Source of the DNA: Chromatiales bacterium
GTDB taxonomy: Bacteria; Pseudomonadota; Gammaproteobacteria; Chromatiales; Chromatiaceae
Direction of reading: 5' to 3'
Length of the DNA stretch: 42,303 nucleotides
Assembly: GCA_028278145.1 (NCBI GenBank)
Contig: JANQEV010000132.1
Span: 1 to 42,303 of the forward strand
Position numbers and translations under genes: made by a program. Below, in pieces: positions 9,784 through 18,191 of the stretch (the first letter of the stretch is position 1; every line of letters starts with the position of its first letter). The notes below the pieces were generated by a model that did not search any database, was not told the origin of the DNA, and was given only the letters and a program-made list of their open reading frames with translations.

Positions 9784-11484
9784 ATGGATAATCTGCGCCT
9801 CATCTTGGTATTTGCCCTGGTTCTAGTTTCGCTTCTGTTGTGGCAAGCGTGGCAGGAGGACTATGGAACTGCTCCCGTAGCGACCACTACATCTGAAACC
9901 CAGGGCCAGCAGACTACAGCCACATCAGAAACACCAACACCAACACCAGCACCAGATGCTAGTGCCGGAACTTCGGTCCCAGATGTCACAGTAACTACTG
10001 TTGACACCACTAAGGCTGAAACGCCATCCGTGAGCAGCGCCCCGGTTCCATCAACTTCCGGACAATCCATTTCAGTACAAACCGATCTGTTTCGCCTGGA
10101 GATAGATACCAAGGGCGGCACCGTCAAGAACATGTTTCTGATGGAGTATCCCCTGACCCTGGAAAACCCGGAGGAAAAATTCCAGTTGATGAAGGAGCAG
10201 TCTCCGGGTCTGTTTATCGCACAATCCGGTCTTATCGGTGCGGATAAAGAGCGCGCGCCCACTCATGAGAGTAAATATACGGCCAGTAGTGATCGCTTTG
10301 ATATGGAAGAGGGCAAGGATACGCTGAATGTAGACCTGAACTGGAGCCACCCCAGTGGCATTGAGGTTACCAAGCGTTATATCTTCACCCGCGGTTCATA
10401 CCGGGTGCGGGTTCAGCACATTGTAAAGAACGGGTCTGATCAACCCTGGGCCGCTCGCGAGTATAAACAGCTACAGCGCAGTCCGGATGCTGAAAGTGGT
10501 AACGCCTTCATGTACACCTATACCGGAAGCGCCATCTATACCCCGGAAAACAAGTACGAAAAAATCTCCTTTGATGATATGGAGGAGTCAAAACTGAGCC
10601 TGGATGTGAAAGGTGGCTGGATCGCCATGCTGCAGCACTACTTCATCGGCTCCTGGGTGCCGGAACCGGAACAACAGAACCATTTTTATACCGAGGTCTA
10701 CTCTGGCCAGCGCTATGCGGTTGGTACCTATACCCCGTCGGTAACCGTGGCCAAGGGTGCAGACTACACATTCAACAGCTCCTTTGTTGCCGGACCCAAA
10801 CTGCAAAATCAGCTGAAGGAGATCGCACCAGGGTTGGACCTCACCGTGGACTATGGCTGGTTGACCATTCTGGCCCAACCCATCTTCTGGCTGCTGGGTA
10901 AACTGCACAGCCTGCTGGGCAACTGGGGTTGGGCTATTATCGTGCTCACCCTGTTGATCAAACTGGCCTTCTACAAATTGTCCGAGGCCAGCTACAAGTC
11001 CATGGCCAATATGCGCAAGATGACTCCGCGCATGACGGCACTGAAAGAACGCTTCGGAGATGACAAACAAGGCCTGAATGCGGCCATGATGGAGCTGTAC
11101 AAGAAAGAGAAGATCAACCCCCTGGGTGGTTGTCTCCCCATACTGGTACAGATACCTGTATTCATCGCTCTCTACTGGGTACTGCTGGAGAGTGTGGAAC
11201 TGCGCCAGGCACCATTCATTTTTTGGCTGAATGATCTGTCGGTAAAGGATCCTTATTACGTACTACCGGTGATCATGGGTGTCTCCATGTTTATTCAGCA
11301 GAAGCTGAATCCACCACCACCAGACCCCATGCAGGCCAAAATCATGATGGCGCTGCCCTTCGTATTTACCATCCTGTTCGCCACCTTCCCGGCAGGACTG
11401 GTGCTGTACTGGGTAGCTAACAACATCCTGTCTATCGCTCAGCAGTGGCATATCACCATGCAGATCGAGAAGGCATCAAAATAA
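9784..11484 (+). CDS. yidC: membrane protein insertase YidC
   Basis: 566 residues, long Gram-negative form. YidC inserts proteins such as the F-ATPase c subunit into the inner membrane, alone or with SecYEG. There is an N-terminal membrane helix (residues 4-22), a Thr/Pro/Ala-rich linker (about 30-90), a large periplasmic beta domain to about 340, then the conserved five-helix core with the cytoplasmic hairpin (NMRKMTPRMTALKERFGDD) and PLGGCLPILVQIPVFIALYWVL. The C-terminal part has PPPPDPMQAKIMMALPFVFT. Confidence 0.97.
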   Translation: MDNLRLILVFALVLVSLLLWQAWQEDYGTAPVATTTSETQGQQTTATSETPTPTPAPDASAGTSVPDVTVTTVDTTKAETPSVSSAPVPSTSGQSISVQTDLFRLEIDTKGGTVKNMFLMEYPLTLENPEEKFQLMKEQSPGLFIAQSGLIGADKERAPTHESKYTASSDRFDMEEGKDTLNVDLNWSHPSGIEVTKRYIFTRGSYRVRVQHIVKNGSDQPWAAREYKQLQRSPDAESGNAFMYTYTGSAIYTPENKYEKISFDDMEESKLSLDVKGGWIAMLQHYFIGSWVPEPEQQNHFYTEVYSGQRYAVGTYTPSVTVAKGADYTFNSSFVAGPKLQNQLKEIAPGLDLTVDYGWLTILAQPIFWLLGKLHSLLGNWGWAIIVLTLLIKLAFYKLSEASYKSMANMRKMTPRMTALKERFGDDKQGLNAAMMELYKKEKINPLGGCLPILVQIPVFIALYWVLLESVELRQAPFIFWLNDLSVKDPYYVLPVIMGVSMFIQQKLNPPPPDPMQAKIMMALPFVFTILFATFPAGLVLYWVANNILSIAQQWHITMQIEKASK

Positions 11485-11504
11485 TCGCCCATTGAGAACC
11501 CCCT

Positions 11505-12851
11505 GTGTCTGAGCAGGAGACCATAACTGCCATCGCCACCCCGCCAGGATTTGGAGGGGTAGGCATAGTGCGGGTCTCCGGTCCCCTGGTGTGCCGTATC
11601 TGCAACGAGATCCTGGGCGACATTCCCGAACCACGCTACGCGCGCTTTGCCAACTTCCGCAATGGAGCGGGGGAGGTAATCGACGGCGGCATCGCCCTGT
11701 TCTATCCCGGACCCAATTCCTTCACCGGTGAAGACGTGCTGGAACTGCAGGGCCACGGCGGCCCGGTGGTGATGGACCTTATTTTGAAACGCGTACTGGA
11801 ACTGGGTGCCCGTCTCGCCCATCCGGGAGAGTTCAGCCAGCGCGCCTTCCTCAATGGTAAATTGGATCTGGCCCAGGCCGAGGCCATTGCCGACCTGATC
11901 GAATCCGGCACCGAGGCCGCAGCCAAACTTGCGGTACGTTCCCTGGCCGGGGACTTCTCCGATCGCATCACTACCCTGGTGTATGGCGTAACCCAACTAC
12001 GCATGTATGTAGAGGCAGCCATAGATTTCCCCGAGGAGGAGATCGACTTCCTGGCCGATGGCAAAGTAAGTACTAACTTACAGGCTATCCAGCAGCAGTT
12101 AAAGGATGTTCAGAAGAGTGCAGCGGTGGGAAGATTGCTACGGGATGGGCTCACTCTGGTGATTGCCGGCCCGCCCAATGCCGGAAAATCCAGCATAATG
12201 AACCGACTCTCCGGGCGTGATACTGCCATAGTTACCGATGTCCCAGGTACCACCCGCGACCTGCTCAAGGAGCAGATCCAGATCGATGGTCTGCCCCTGC
12301 ACCTGATTGATACCGCTGGCCTGCGCGAGAGCGGAGACCAGGTAGAGCAGGAGGGTATACGCCGCGCGCGCGAACAGATCGCTAATGCCGACCGGGTGCT
12401 GTGGGTGTTCGATGACCAGACAGACCCGGAGCATAAGGCCTACGACTCAGACAATCTACCACCGGATGTGCCAGTAACCTTCATCCGCAACAAGATCGAT
12501 CTCACCGGGCGGGAGCAGGGTATATCTGAAACCGAATCCGGCACCGAGATCTCCCTCTCTGCGCATAACGATTCCGGAATCGAACTGTTACGGGATTATC
12601 TGAAAGAGAGCGTAGGTTTTCACGGTGTTCAGGAAGGAGAGTTTCTGGCCCGCCGCCGCCACCTGGATGCCTTGGAACGGGCGGCTCAGCATCTTAAAGC
12701 CGGGGAACTGGCTATGCAACGTACCGGCTCTGGAGAACTCTTGGCAGAAGACCTGCGCCAGGTGCAGATGGCCCTGTCTGAAATCACCGGTGAGTTTACC
12801 GCCGATGACCTGCTGGGGGAGATCTTCTCCAGCTTCTGTATTGGTAAATAG
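11505..12851 (+). CDS. mnmE: tRNA uridine-5-carboxymethylaminomethyl(34) synthesis GTPase MnmE
   Basis: 448 residues from GTG, 20 bp after yidC. MnmE works with MnmG to modify the wobble uridine of several tRNAs. The N-terminal folate-binding domain ([21 protein letters not shown]-like start) is followed by a helical domain containing the inserted G domain: G1 GPPNAGKSS at about 222-230, G2/G3 VPGTTRD and DTAGLR, and G4 NKID. The protein ends with the invariant FCIGK, whose Cys is conserved. Its partner mnmG, often adjacent, is 7.9 kb away at 20705. Confidence 0.97.
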   Translation: MSEQETITAIATPPGFGGVGIVRVSGPLVCRICNEILGDIPEPRYARFANFRNGAGEVIDGGIALFYPGPNSFTGEDVLELQGHGGPVVMDLILKRVLELGARLAHPGEFSQRAFLNGKLDLAQAEAIADLIESGTEAAAKLAVRSLAGDFSDRITTLVYGVTQLRMYVEAAIDFPEEEIDFLADGKVSTNLQAIQQQLKDVQKSAAVGRLLRDGLTLVIAGPPNAGKSSIMNRLSGRDTAIVTDVPGTTRDLLKEQIQIDGLPLHLIDTAGLRESGDQVEQEGIRRAREQIANADRVLWVFDDQTDPEHKAYDSDNLPPDVPVTFIRNKIDLTGREQGISETESGTEISLSAHNDSGIELLRDYLKESVGFHGVQEGEFLARRRHLDALERAAQHLKAGELAMQRTGSGELLAEDLRQVQMALSEITGEFTADDLLGEIFSSFCIGK

Positions 12852-13325
12852 TTTTAGAAGCTAAGAAGAACCGGATTAATTCAGCTGTTGTTATCCTGGT
12901 GAGTACAGGGATTCAGTAGAATTTTGTCATAGCTTCTCTAATGTCAGCTATATTACTGCATAGCTCTTGGTCTTCTTTTTGCGGTTAGTTATATCCTGAT
13001 TTTTATCAAAGTTAGCTTGTTTGACTGGTTGTCAGACGCTAGGGTAAGCTCGAAGTGCAAGATGTAACCAAGAGTTGCATGAAGATGGAATAAAACAAAA
13101 TGTCATGGATGTACAAGCGGTTAAGCCCCCATTGATCTGGCAACACCAAATTCATCCAACAGTTTTCTCCCACCTTTATGACTCTGTGGTGCACTGCGTG
13201 CTGCGTAAGAAATACGCAAAAAAATAAAATATTGAGTTGGGTTATACAGACTCCGTATAACTCGATAAACGAAGAGTCTGTATAACTCACTGTTATGCCC
13301 CATGGGAAAGTTAGGGAATATTTAG
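12852..13325. other. non-coding interval left of the integron cassette
   Basis: 474 bp, AT-rich. I see no convincing gene; minus-strand ORFs at 13039-13303 have no family signature. A 13-bp perfect inverted repeat (GTTATACAGACTC 13241-13253, GAGTCTGTATAAC 13274-13286, 20-nt loop) ends 5 bp before the likely cassette boundary GTTATGC at 13292. ATTCAGTAGA (12911-12920) recurs directly after the attC site (14191-14200). Confidence 0.55.
13241..13286. repeat. 13-bp perfect inverted repeat
   Basis: GTTATACAGACTC and GAGTCTGTATAAC are separated by 20 nt. The loop contains a partial copy (GTATAACTC) of the right arm. It lies immediately upstream of the presumed cassette insertion point. The polarity of its ends is opposite to that of attC, and there is no T-run, so it is neither a normal attC nor a terminator. 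Confidence 0.6.
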
Positions 13326-14184
13326 ATGGAATTGGATAGTGTGAAAGTTGTTGTTCCTGAAGTGTTGAAAGATTATGAGTCTGATCTAATCAAGGCTCAG
13401 CGTGAATATGTATCAATACAAGCTAATCCCCTCGATTGTGATTTAGCAGATGACCCATTGGAACTCACACAAAGCAAGTTTCTTGGGAAGCCTTTTATTC
13501 CTTCTGATATCGAATATCCTAAGGACGAAAATGGAAAACCAATGATTTTGCTTGCACAGTTAAATTTTTCCGAGATTCCACAATTACCAGGCTTTCCATC
13601 AAGTGGACTTTTGCAGTTGTTCTTTTCCCCTGAAGGATGGTGGGATATGGGGTCTGAAAAAGTACTTTTTCACAGTGAAAGTGACCTACAAAAAACGGCC
13701 ATTTTGGATTTTTCATTCATTGATAGTGGGCTATATGATGAGCTGCCTGTGTCAAGAGTTCACAAGCTAAGTTTTAAAAAGTCAGTAGATACAGGGTGTA
13801 GTGAAGATTCCCAATTTTCATTTATGTTTGGTTTAAAGGATTATTGGGATTTTGAAGACGATCTTAACGATATTGAGAAAAAACAGTTTAATGAGTATTT
13901 CGCTAGTACGGGTCACAAGATTGGTGGGTATGGTGACTTTACCCAAAGTGATCCCCGCGAGTACGAGAAAAGTCAGAGAGATGATATTCAACTTCTACAA
14001 ATAGACATTGATGATTACATCATGTTTGGTGATAGTGGTGTCGGACATCTATTTATAAAACCCAATGATTTAGAATCTGGTAAATTTGAGAATGCATGGT
14101 TCTATTGGGATTGTTGTTAAGTGTACGTAACTTGGCATAACAAGGGGCTCAATTTGACGCCTGGCGGCGCAAATTAGCCCGGCG
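13293..14184 (+). mobile_element. integron gene cassette (DUF1963 gene plus attC), no integrase nearby
   Basis: The unit runs from a core-like G/TTATGC (cut after 13292) to G/TTAGAA (cut after 14184) and contains one plus-strand gene followed by a textbook attC. That is the organisation of a mobile gene cassette. A second possible left boundary is GTTAGGG at 13310. No intI gene or attI is in the window and no other attC was found, so this is a solitary cassette, probably inserted at a secondary site or left over from a lost array. The content is visibly more AT-rich than the flanking housekeeping genes. Confidence 0.8.
13326..14120 (+). CDS. DUF1963 (YwqG-like) cassette protein
   Basis: 264 residues, soluble, acidic. 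The sequence reads like the DUF1963/YwqG family: TQSKFLGKPFIPSDIEYPKDENGKP-type entry, LLAQLNFSEIPQLPGFPSSGLLQLFF, and near the C-terminus LLQIDIDDYIMFGDSGVGHLFIKPNDLE followed by FYWDCC. Members of this family have no settled biochemical role. An AGGGA Shine-Dalgarno precedes ATG. The gene ends 14 bp before the attC site, the position typical of cassette cargo, and is more AT-rich than its neighbours, which supports horizontal acquisition. Confidence 0.85.
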   Translation: MELDSVKVVVPEVLKDYESDLIKAQREYVSIQANPLDCDLADDPLELTQSKFLGKPFIPSDIEYPKDENGKPMILLAQLNFSEIPQLPGFPSSGLLQLFFSPEGWWDMGSEKVLFHSESDLQKTAILDFSFIDSGLYDELPVSRVHKLSFKKSVDTGCSEDSQFSFMFGLKDYWDFEDDLNDIEKKQFNEYFASTGHKIGGYGDFTQSDPREYEKSQRDDIQLLQIDIDDYIMFGDSGVGHLFIKPNDLESGKFENAWFYWDCC

Positions 14185-14190
14185 TTAGAA
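14135..14190 (+). other. attC: attC recombination site of an integron cassette
   Basis: Starts with GCATAAC and ends with GTTAGAA. Folding pairs TAAC with GTTA, leaves AAG opposite GGC unpaired (the unpaired central spacer), then pairs GGGCT with AGCCC, AATTTG with CAAATT and CGCC with GGCG around a 4-nt loop. C14150 and A14157 stay unpaired, which on the folded bottom strand gives the extrahelical G and T recognised by integron integrases. All hallmarks of attC are present at canonical spacing. The cut falls between 14184 and 14185. Confidence 0.92.
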
Positions 14191-14270
14191 ATTCAGTAGA
14201 CGACCAGATAAGAAGAAATTCATTTCAGGCAGTCCGGAAACATCCGGACCGCCAATATTGATGGCACCAC

Positions 14271-15080
14271 TTAGGCATGCACAAGAACCGGCAGGCGAAT
14301 ATTCTTTTTGTCTTCCACCAGCACCATCTCTGTAGCTACATAAAGCCCCAAGGCAGCCAGCGTTACATATTCTGCATCCATCTTCAGTTCGTCTGCCTGC
14401 TTTAATACGTACCACAGGTCCAGATTAAAAGACTGTTTGCCCTTAGCAACCAGACTACCTGTATTAAGTGTTGTGCCTTCTTTTAGATTGACCACAGCGG
14501 ACAGTTCAGCATGATCGCCTTCCAGGGTTTGCAGACTACTGGAACAAGCCTCCAACACACCTGATACCAATGTCTCACCATTGGTAAACAGGCCCTGAGT
14601 TGCTGCTGTCGCGGCCTGCGCTGCAAGCTTGTCCCAAACCGGTTGGTTATTGTCATTGATCAAACCAGGTGCTGCAGAGTTGATGATCTCTTTAATCTCA
14701 TCTGCTTTGTCAGAAAGACGTTGGATGATATGTGGCAGGTTATCAGCAAAGCCACAGTCTGATGCCTCATGACTACAGTGGCTGCCACGATGTACTCCGC
14801 TGCCAAACCCGGATTCACCCAACTGGTTGATGGTGGTTTGGGTAAATTCATTGAAGGGTTGCGAATGATCACTCTCAAGGAATCCAATTACCCCAATCAG
14901 TATCGAGCCACCAAGTGTCTGCACATACAGGTGCTTGTTGGCTTCTTTACCTTCAGACATATCGCAAGGCCCATCCCTGCCATCGACACAGAAAGGTCCA
15001 ATCTCCTTCCAATCATCAATAGTTTCAAAATGGCTGATGATTTCGTCAATTTGTGTCTGGTCGATCTCTCGGGTCTGCAT
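14271..15080 (-). CDS. zeta-class (cadmium-type) carbonic-anhydrase-like protein
   Basis: 269 residues, no signal peptide or membrane helix, so probably cytoplasmic. Residues 31-35 read CVDGR, the Cys-x-Asp-x-Arg signature of beta and zeta carbonic anhydrases (metal Cys plus Asp-Arg pair). A GG at 57-58 is followed by HRGSHCSHEASDCGF at 97-111, resembling the H..H...CGF metal site of the diatom Cd-carbonic anhydrase CDCA1. Likely ligands are Cys31, His97 (or His101) and Cys109. The segment around residue 190 (LEGDHAELSAVVNLKEGTTLNT) also resembles the C-terminal part of that family. The start has a GGAGAG Shine-Dalgarno. If active it would interconvert CO2 and bicarbonate. The family assignment is from remembered motifs, not a search. 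Confidence 0.65.
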   Translation of the reverse strand: MQTREIDQTQIDEIISHFETIDDWKEIGPFCVDGRDGPCDMSEGKEANKHLYVQTLGGSILIGVIGFLESDHSQPFNEFTQTTINQLGESGFGSGVHRGSHCSHEASDCGFADNLPHIIQRLSDKADEIKEIINSAAPGLINDNNQPVWDKLAAQAATAATQGLFTNGETLVSGVLEACSSSLQTLEGDHAELSAVVNLKEGTTLNTGSLVAKGKQSFNLDLWYVLKQADELKMDAEYVTLAALGLYVATEMVLVEDKKNIRLPVLVHA

Positions 15081-15348
15081 TACAACTCTCCAATAATACT
15101 CTACATATGCAATTTGGAATCTAACAAGGAAGAAGCCTGGTCAGTGAAAGGCGGGTATTATCCGTCACCGACCCTTGATGTACAAATGCTTTCGTAATTA
15201 TTGTTTCCTAGTTGAGGGTTATATAAAGGGGCAGGGCTCTCTTGCCACTACTATACTATTCGATAAGAAGTAACCAATGGACCAGTGGTGTCAGCATCAA
15301 CACCATTTTTTCTCTAATCATCAACATACCTAAATCAAGGATGGAATT

Positions 15349-16062
15349 ATGGATAAGTGTGAACCGATATCTTCAGTCCCACCAGAGAAACCCCTGCCCA
15401 GTCTTGCATGTGGTGATGCCTGTGAATTTATCTATTGGATGGCTGTAAAGGAATCCGATATAACCGTACAACAGGCGAAGCGCTATATTTTGATGTTGTT
15501 AGAGCCACAACATCCACAACCACCTGCACCAATCTATATATCGACAGGAACAAGATCGGTACCAGTTGTCTATGGACCACAATACGAAGGCTTTAAGGAG
15601 GGTTCAGAGGAAGTATTGGATGCTAATGATCTGCCCGATGATGTAAAAAGGGAATTATACGAACGATTTCTGCGGCCACCAGGTTATTTGATGAATGATG
15701 ATCGCTGTGAATGGCCATGTGAGTGTGTAAAGGATAGAAACAGTCCGCCTGAAGCTGCCGGCCTGGGTGAACAGGTAATAACAACTTGGATAGACACCAA
15801 GAAGGTGATTGATGAAGGTGACATTCGTCGTTTCGACGGATCGAGAGTTCCCCCCGATCCTAAGAAGCTGATTAACTCTGATGGTAAGCCAGTCACTTTT
15901 GATCCTGAGACCGATTACCTGGAGTTCTATGGCATCAGTGGCCCACATGGTACCTGGCAAACCTGGAGAGTAATAAGACGTTTAAGATCTGTAGTTGTAA
16001 TCAATATTAAATACCAGGTGACCAGGCAGAAAGGCACCTGCAAGGAGCTCATTGAGGTGTAG
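15349..16062 (+). CDS. hypothetical soluble protein
   Basis: 237 residues, not recognised. No signal peptide or membrane helix is visible. The N-terminal third is Pro-rich (EKPLPSLACGDACEFIYWMAV, PQHPQPPAPIYI). The middle has a Cys pair (CEWPCEC at about 125) and the C-terminus is basic. A good AAGGA Shine-Dalgarno lies before ATG. It diverges from the carbonic-anhydrase-like gene across a 268-bp gap and is followed by another unassigned gene, in the accessory interval between mnmE and mnmG. Confidence 0.7.
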   Translation: MDKCEPISSVPPEKPLPSLACGDACEFIYWMAVKESDITVQQAKRYILMLLEPQHPQPPAPIYISTGTRSVPVVYGPQYEGFKEGSEEVLDANDLPDDVKRELYERFLRPPGYLMNDDRCEWPCECVKDRNSPPEAAGLGEQVITTWIDTKKVIDEGDIRRFDGSRVPPDPKKLINSDGKPVTFDPETDYLEFYGISGPHGTWQTWRVIRRLRSVVVINIKYQVTRQKGTCKELIEV

Positions 16063-16153
16063 ACGAATAACCAGGTATTTTGTAGATGGGTGCCTTGCAG
16101 GATATGGCACCCTTTAACTTCAGTGTTAACTGTACTGATTCGGGAATCAATAA

Positions 16154-16609
16154 ATGCCAGAATTTAAAACCCAGCTAACAGGGCTGCAAGCAATTATTGC
16201 GATAGTTGTATTAATAATTGTTGTAGTGGTAAGAGTTATAACCCTCAATGATATGACAGGTGATGAGGAGTTAATGCAGCGTATTGACACCTTGCTTATG
16301 GATGAGTACTCACCATATGTCGCAGATAAAATGCGTACGGCATTTGATGCAGGGGATGCTAGCAAGATAAAAGCAACCGCAGATTCAGTTACCAGCACAA
16401 GAGTTAATATCATTGCGGTTAAAGCAAGCTACCCAATCCTTAGCTTCTCTTTACCAAAGGATGTTGTGGTTAAAGTAGTATTTTCCCTGGATGATGCTTC
16501 AGAAACAGGAGAGCAAAGAACCATATATTATCTGTTTAAACGTGGTGTATTTGGTTGGCAATATCAATATATAACCTCATCGGTTAGTTATTATCTCAAT
16601 TTCAAGTAG
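16154..16609 (+). CDS. hypothetical single-pass membrane protein
   Basis: 151 residues. One strong hydrophobic helix (about 11-30, rich in Ile and Val) near the N-terminus anchors a soluble domain of about 120 residues. The soluble part contains alternating hydrophobic stretches ending IYYLFKRGVFGWQYQY, suggestive of a small beta-rich fold. I do not recognise a family. It lies 91 bp after the preceding unassigned gene and could be cotranscribed with it. Confidence 0.65.
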   Translation: MPEFKTQLTGLQAIIAIVVLIIVVVVRVITLNDMTGDEELMQRIDTLLMDEYSPYVADKMRTAFDAGDASKIKATADSVTSTRVNIIAVKASYPILSFSLPKDVVVKVVFSLDDASETGEQRTIYYLFKRGVFGWQYQYITSSVSYYLNFK

Positions 16610-16702
16610 CGGTTAATTTTTTTAATAGAGATACATCTATCAAGCTAATCAAAGCCGACGCGCTTAAATGTGACTGTCCTGAAAAACTACACACCATAAA
16701 CT

Positions 16703-17026
16703 ATGACTACAGTTCCAAAGCTTCTGTTTCTAGTTGGCTGCTCTATCTTTGTTTGGTCATGCTCAACTGCACAACCGATTAAACCTGTAAAGCCAGCAAC
16801 AGCTGTTAATCCAACAGAAGTAACAACCAAATGTACTGACCCCAGGCCACAGATATGCACCAGGGAGTACAATCCGGTTTGTGCCACCAGAGATATCGGG
16901 ATCAGATGCGTTACGACACCTTGCCCATCAACGGAAGAGGTTACCTATGCCACTGGATGTACAGCCTGTGCCGACCCGAAGGTCAGTCACTACCGTCCTG
17001 GTGAATGTAAAGATATCACTGACTGA
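16703..17026 (+). CDS. small Cys-rich lipoprotein with Kazal-like motif
   Basis: 107 residues. The N-terminal signal ends in a lipobox (VWSC, Cys20), so it is probably a lipoprotein. After a Pro/Thr-rich linker comes a Cys-rich part with ICTREYNPVCATRD, which resembles the start of Kazal-type protease-inhibitor domains (C..x4.PVC), then further Cys residues in VTTPCPSTEE and GCTACADP. An inhibitor role is possible but the domain is short and not classical. No clear Shine-Dalgarno precedes ATG. Its stop overlaps the convergent ovoB stop by 11 bp. Confidence 0.65.
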   Translation: MTTVPKLLFLVGCSIFVWSCSTAQPIKPVKPATAVNPTEVTTKCTDPRPQICTREYNPVCATRDIGIRCVTTPCPSTEEVTYATGCTACADPKVSHYRPGECKDITD

Positions 17027-18191
17027 AAGCAGCAACGATGCGATCTACCGCCGGGAGTAATTGCGAGCGTGGATGGGCACAATTGATCCGGAACCAGCCT
17101 TCGCCAGCTGGGCCAAAGAAGATACCTCCGGACAGGGCAACGTTGGCGTCATCCATCAAGCGCTGGAAAACATCTTTCCAGGGACCGAACTTTCGAAAGT
17201 CACTCCACACCAGAAACGTCGCATCCGGCACCATTACATCTATGTCCAGTACCTTGAGTTTATCTGCTACCAGCAGGGTGTTTTCGCGCAGGTATTCCAC
17301 CAGTTGCCGTTTGTATTCTGCTCCCTGTGGTGAAAGAGCATGTGCCATGGCAATCTTGCCCAACAGATTGATATCCGCTGCATGCATTCTTTCGGCACCG
17401 CCGCGGAATCGGTTGCGCAACCCGGAATTGGGAATAATGACAAACGAGGCCTGCAGCCCGGAGGTATTAAAGGTCTTGCCAATTGAGTGGGCAACCAATC
17501 CAAGCTGTTGGGCGCCAGATATATTGAGCAGAGTAGTATGTCGGTACGGCGGGTAAACCACATCGCAATGAATCTCATCGCTGAAGATAATCACACCGTT
17601 AGCCAGGCACAGATCAACCAGCTTCTGCAGCTCATCCTCACGCCACACCCTGCCGCCGGGATTCTGGGGATTGCATAACAGGAACAGCTTCACCTCTGGT
17701 TGTGCCAATATGCCTTCCAGCCTGGGGAAATCGATCTCAAACTTACTGTCGACCACGAGCAGCGGACAGTCTGCAACCGTTCGATCGTTGACATCTACAT
17801 AGGTAAAAAAAGGTCCGTATACCGGAGAGAGCAGGGCAACGGCATCTCCAGGTTTGGTAAAGACCTGAATCGCATTGGAGATACTGGTTACTACAGAGGG
17901 AGAGAGCGAGATCCAATCCTGCTCAGCAGTTGCACCATGTTGATCCCGCATCCACCAGGTGATGGAATCAAACACCGCAGCATACTGTTCGGTATAACCA
18001 AACATTGGATGCTCCAGGCGTTGCCGCATAGCCTCAACCAGGAATGCTGGTGTTGGCAGATCCATGTCGGCCACCCAGAAAGGTTCTACTTCACCTTTGC
18101 CAAAGATGCGCTCTCGTGCATCGTACTTTTCTGCAAAGGTACCCTGGCGTGATATCACTTGGTCAAAATCGTAAATCACTTTTTCTTCCAT
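17016..18191 (-). CDS. ovoB: PLP-dependent sulfoxide lyase of ovothiol synthesis (OvoB-like; PatB/MalY family)
   Basis: 391 residues of fold-type I PLP enzyme. Visible are CNPQNPGGRVW (about 173-183), FSDEIHCD with the ring-binding Asp205, the Schiff-base lysine in SIGKTFN (Lys239), and a C-terminal FRINCAHPR with the carboxylate-binding Arg. The sequence is closest in pattern to the MalY/PatB C-S lyases. Its start overlaps the end of ovoA by 16 bp, so the two are translated together. In that context the expected reaction is cleavage of 5-histidylcysteine sulfoxide to 5-thiohistidine. Taken alone it could be called a cystathionine beta-lyase; the ovothiol role rests on the pairing. Confidence 0.82.
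   Translation of the reverse strand: MEEKVIYDFDQVISRQGTFAEKYDARERIFGKGEVEPFWVADMDLPTPAFLVEAMRQRLEHPMFGYTEQYAAVFDSITWWMRDQHGATAEQDWISLSPSVVTSISNAIQVFTKPGDAVALLSPVYGPFFTYVDVNDRTVADCPLLVVDSKFEIDFPRLEGILAQPEVKLFLLCNPQNPGGRVWREDELQKLVDLCLANGVIIFSDEIHCDVVYPPYRHTTLLNISGAQQLGLVAHSIGKTFNTSGLQASFVIIPNSGLRNRFRGGAERMHAADINLLGKIAMAHALSPQGAEYKRQLVEYLRENTLLVADKLKVLDIDVMVPDATFLVWSDFRKFGPWKDVFQRLMDDANVALSGGIFFGPAGEGWFRINCAHPRSQLLPAVDRIVAAFSQ

Noticed and set aside
13241-13298. A second attC site upstream of the cassette gene
   Set aside because: The inverted repeat has GTT at its left end and AAC at its right end, opposite to attC, and no RYYYAAC partner for GTTATGC could be paired with it.
13039-13303. Minus-strand ORFs of 83 and 60 codons that might be a transposase relic
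   Set aside because: I could not match any transposase motif and the two overlap in different frames; treated as non-coding.
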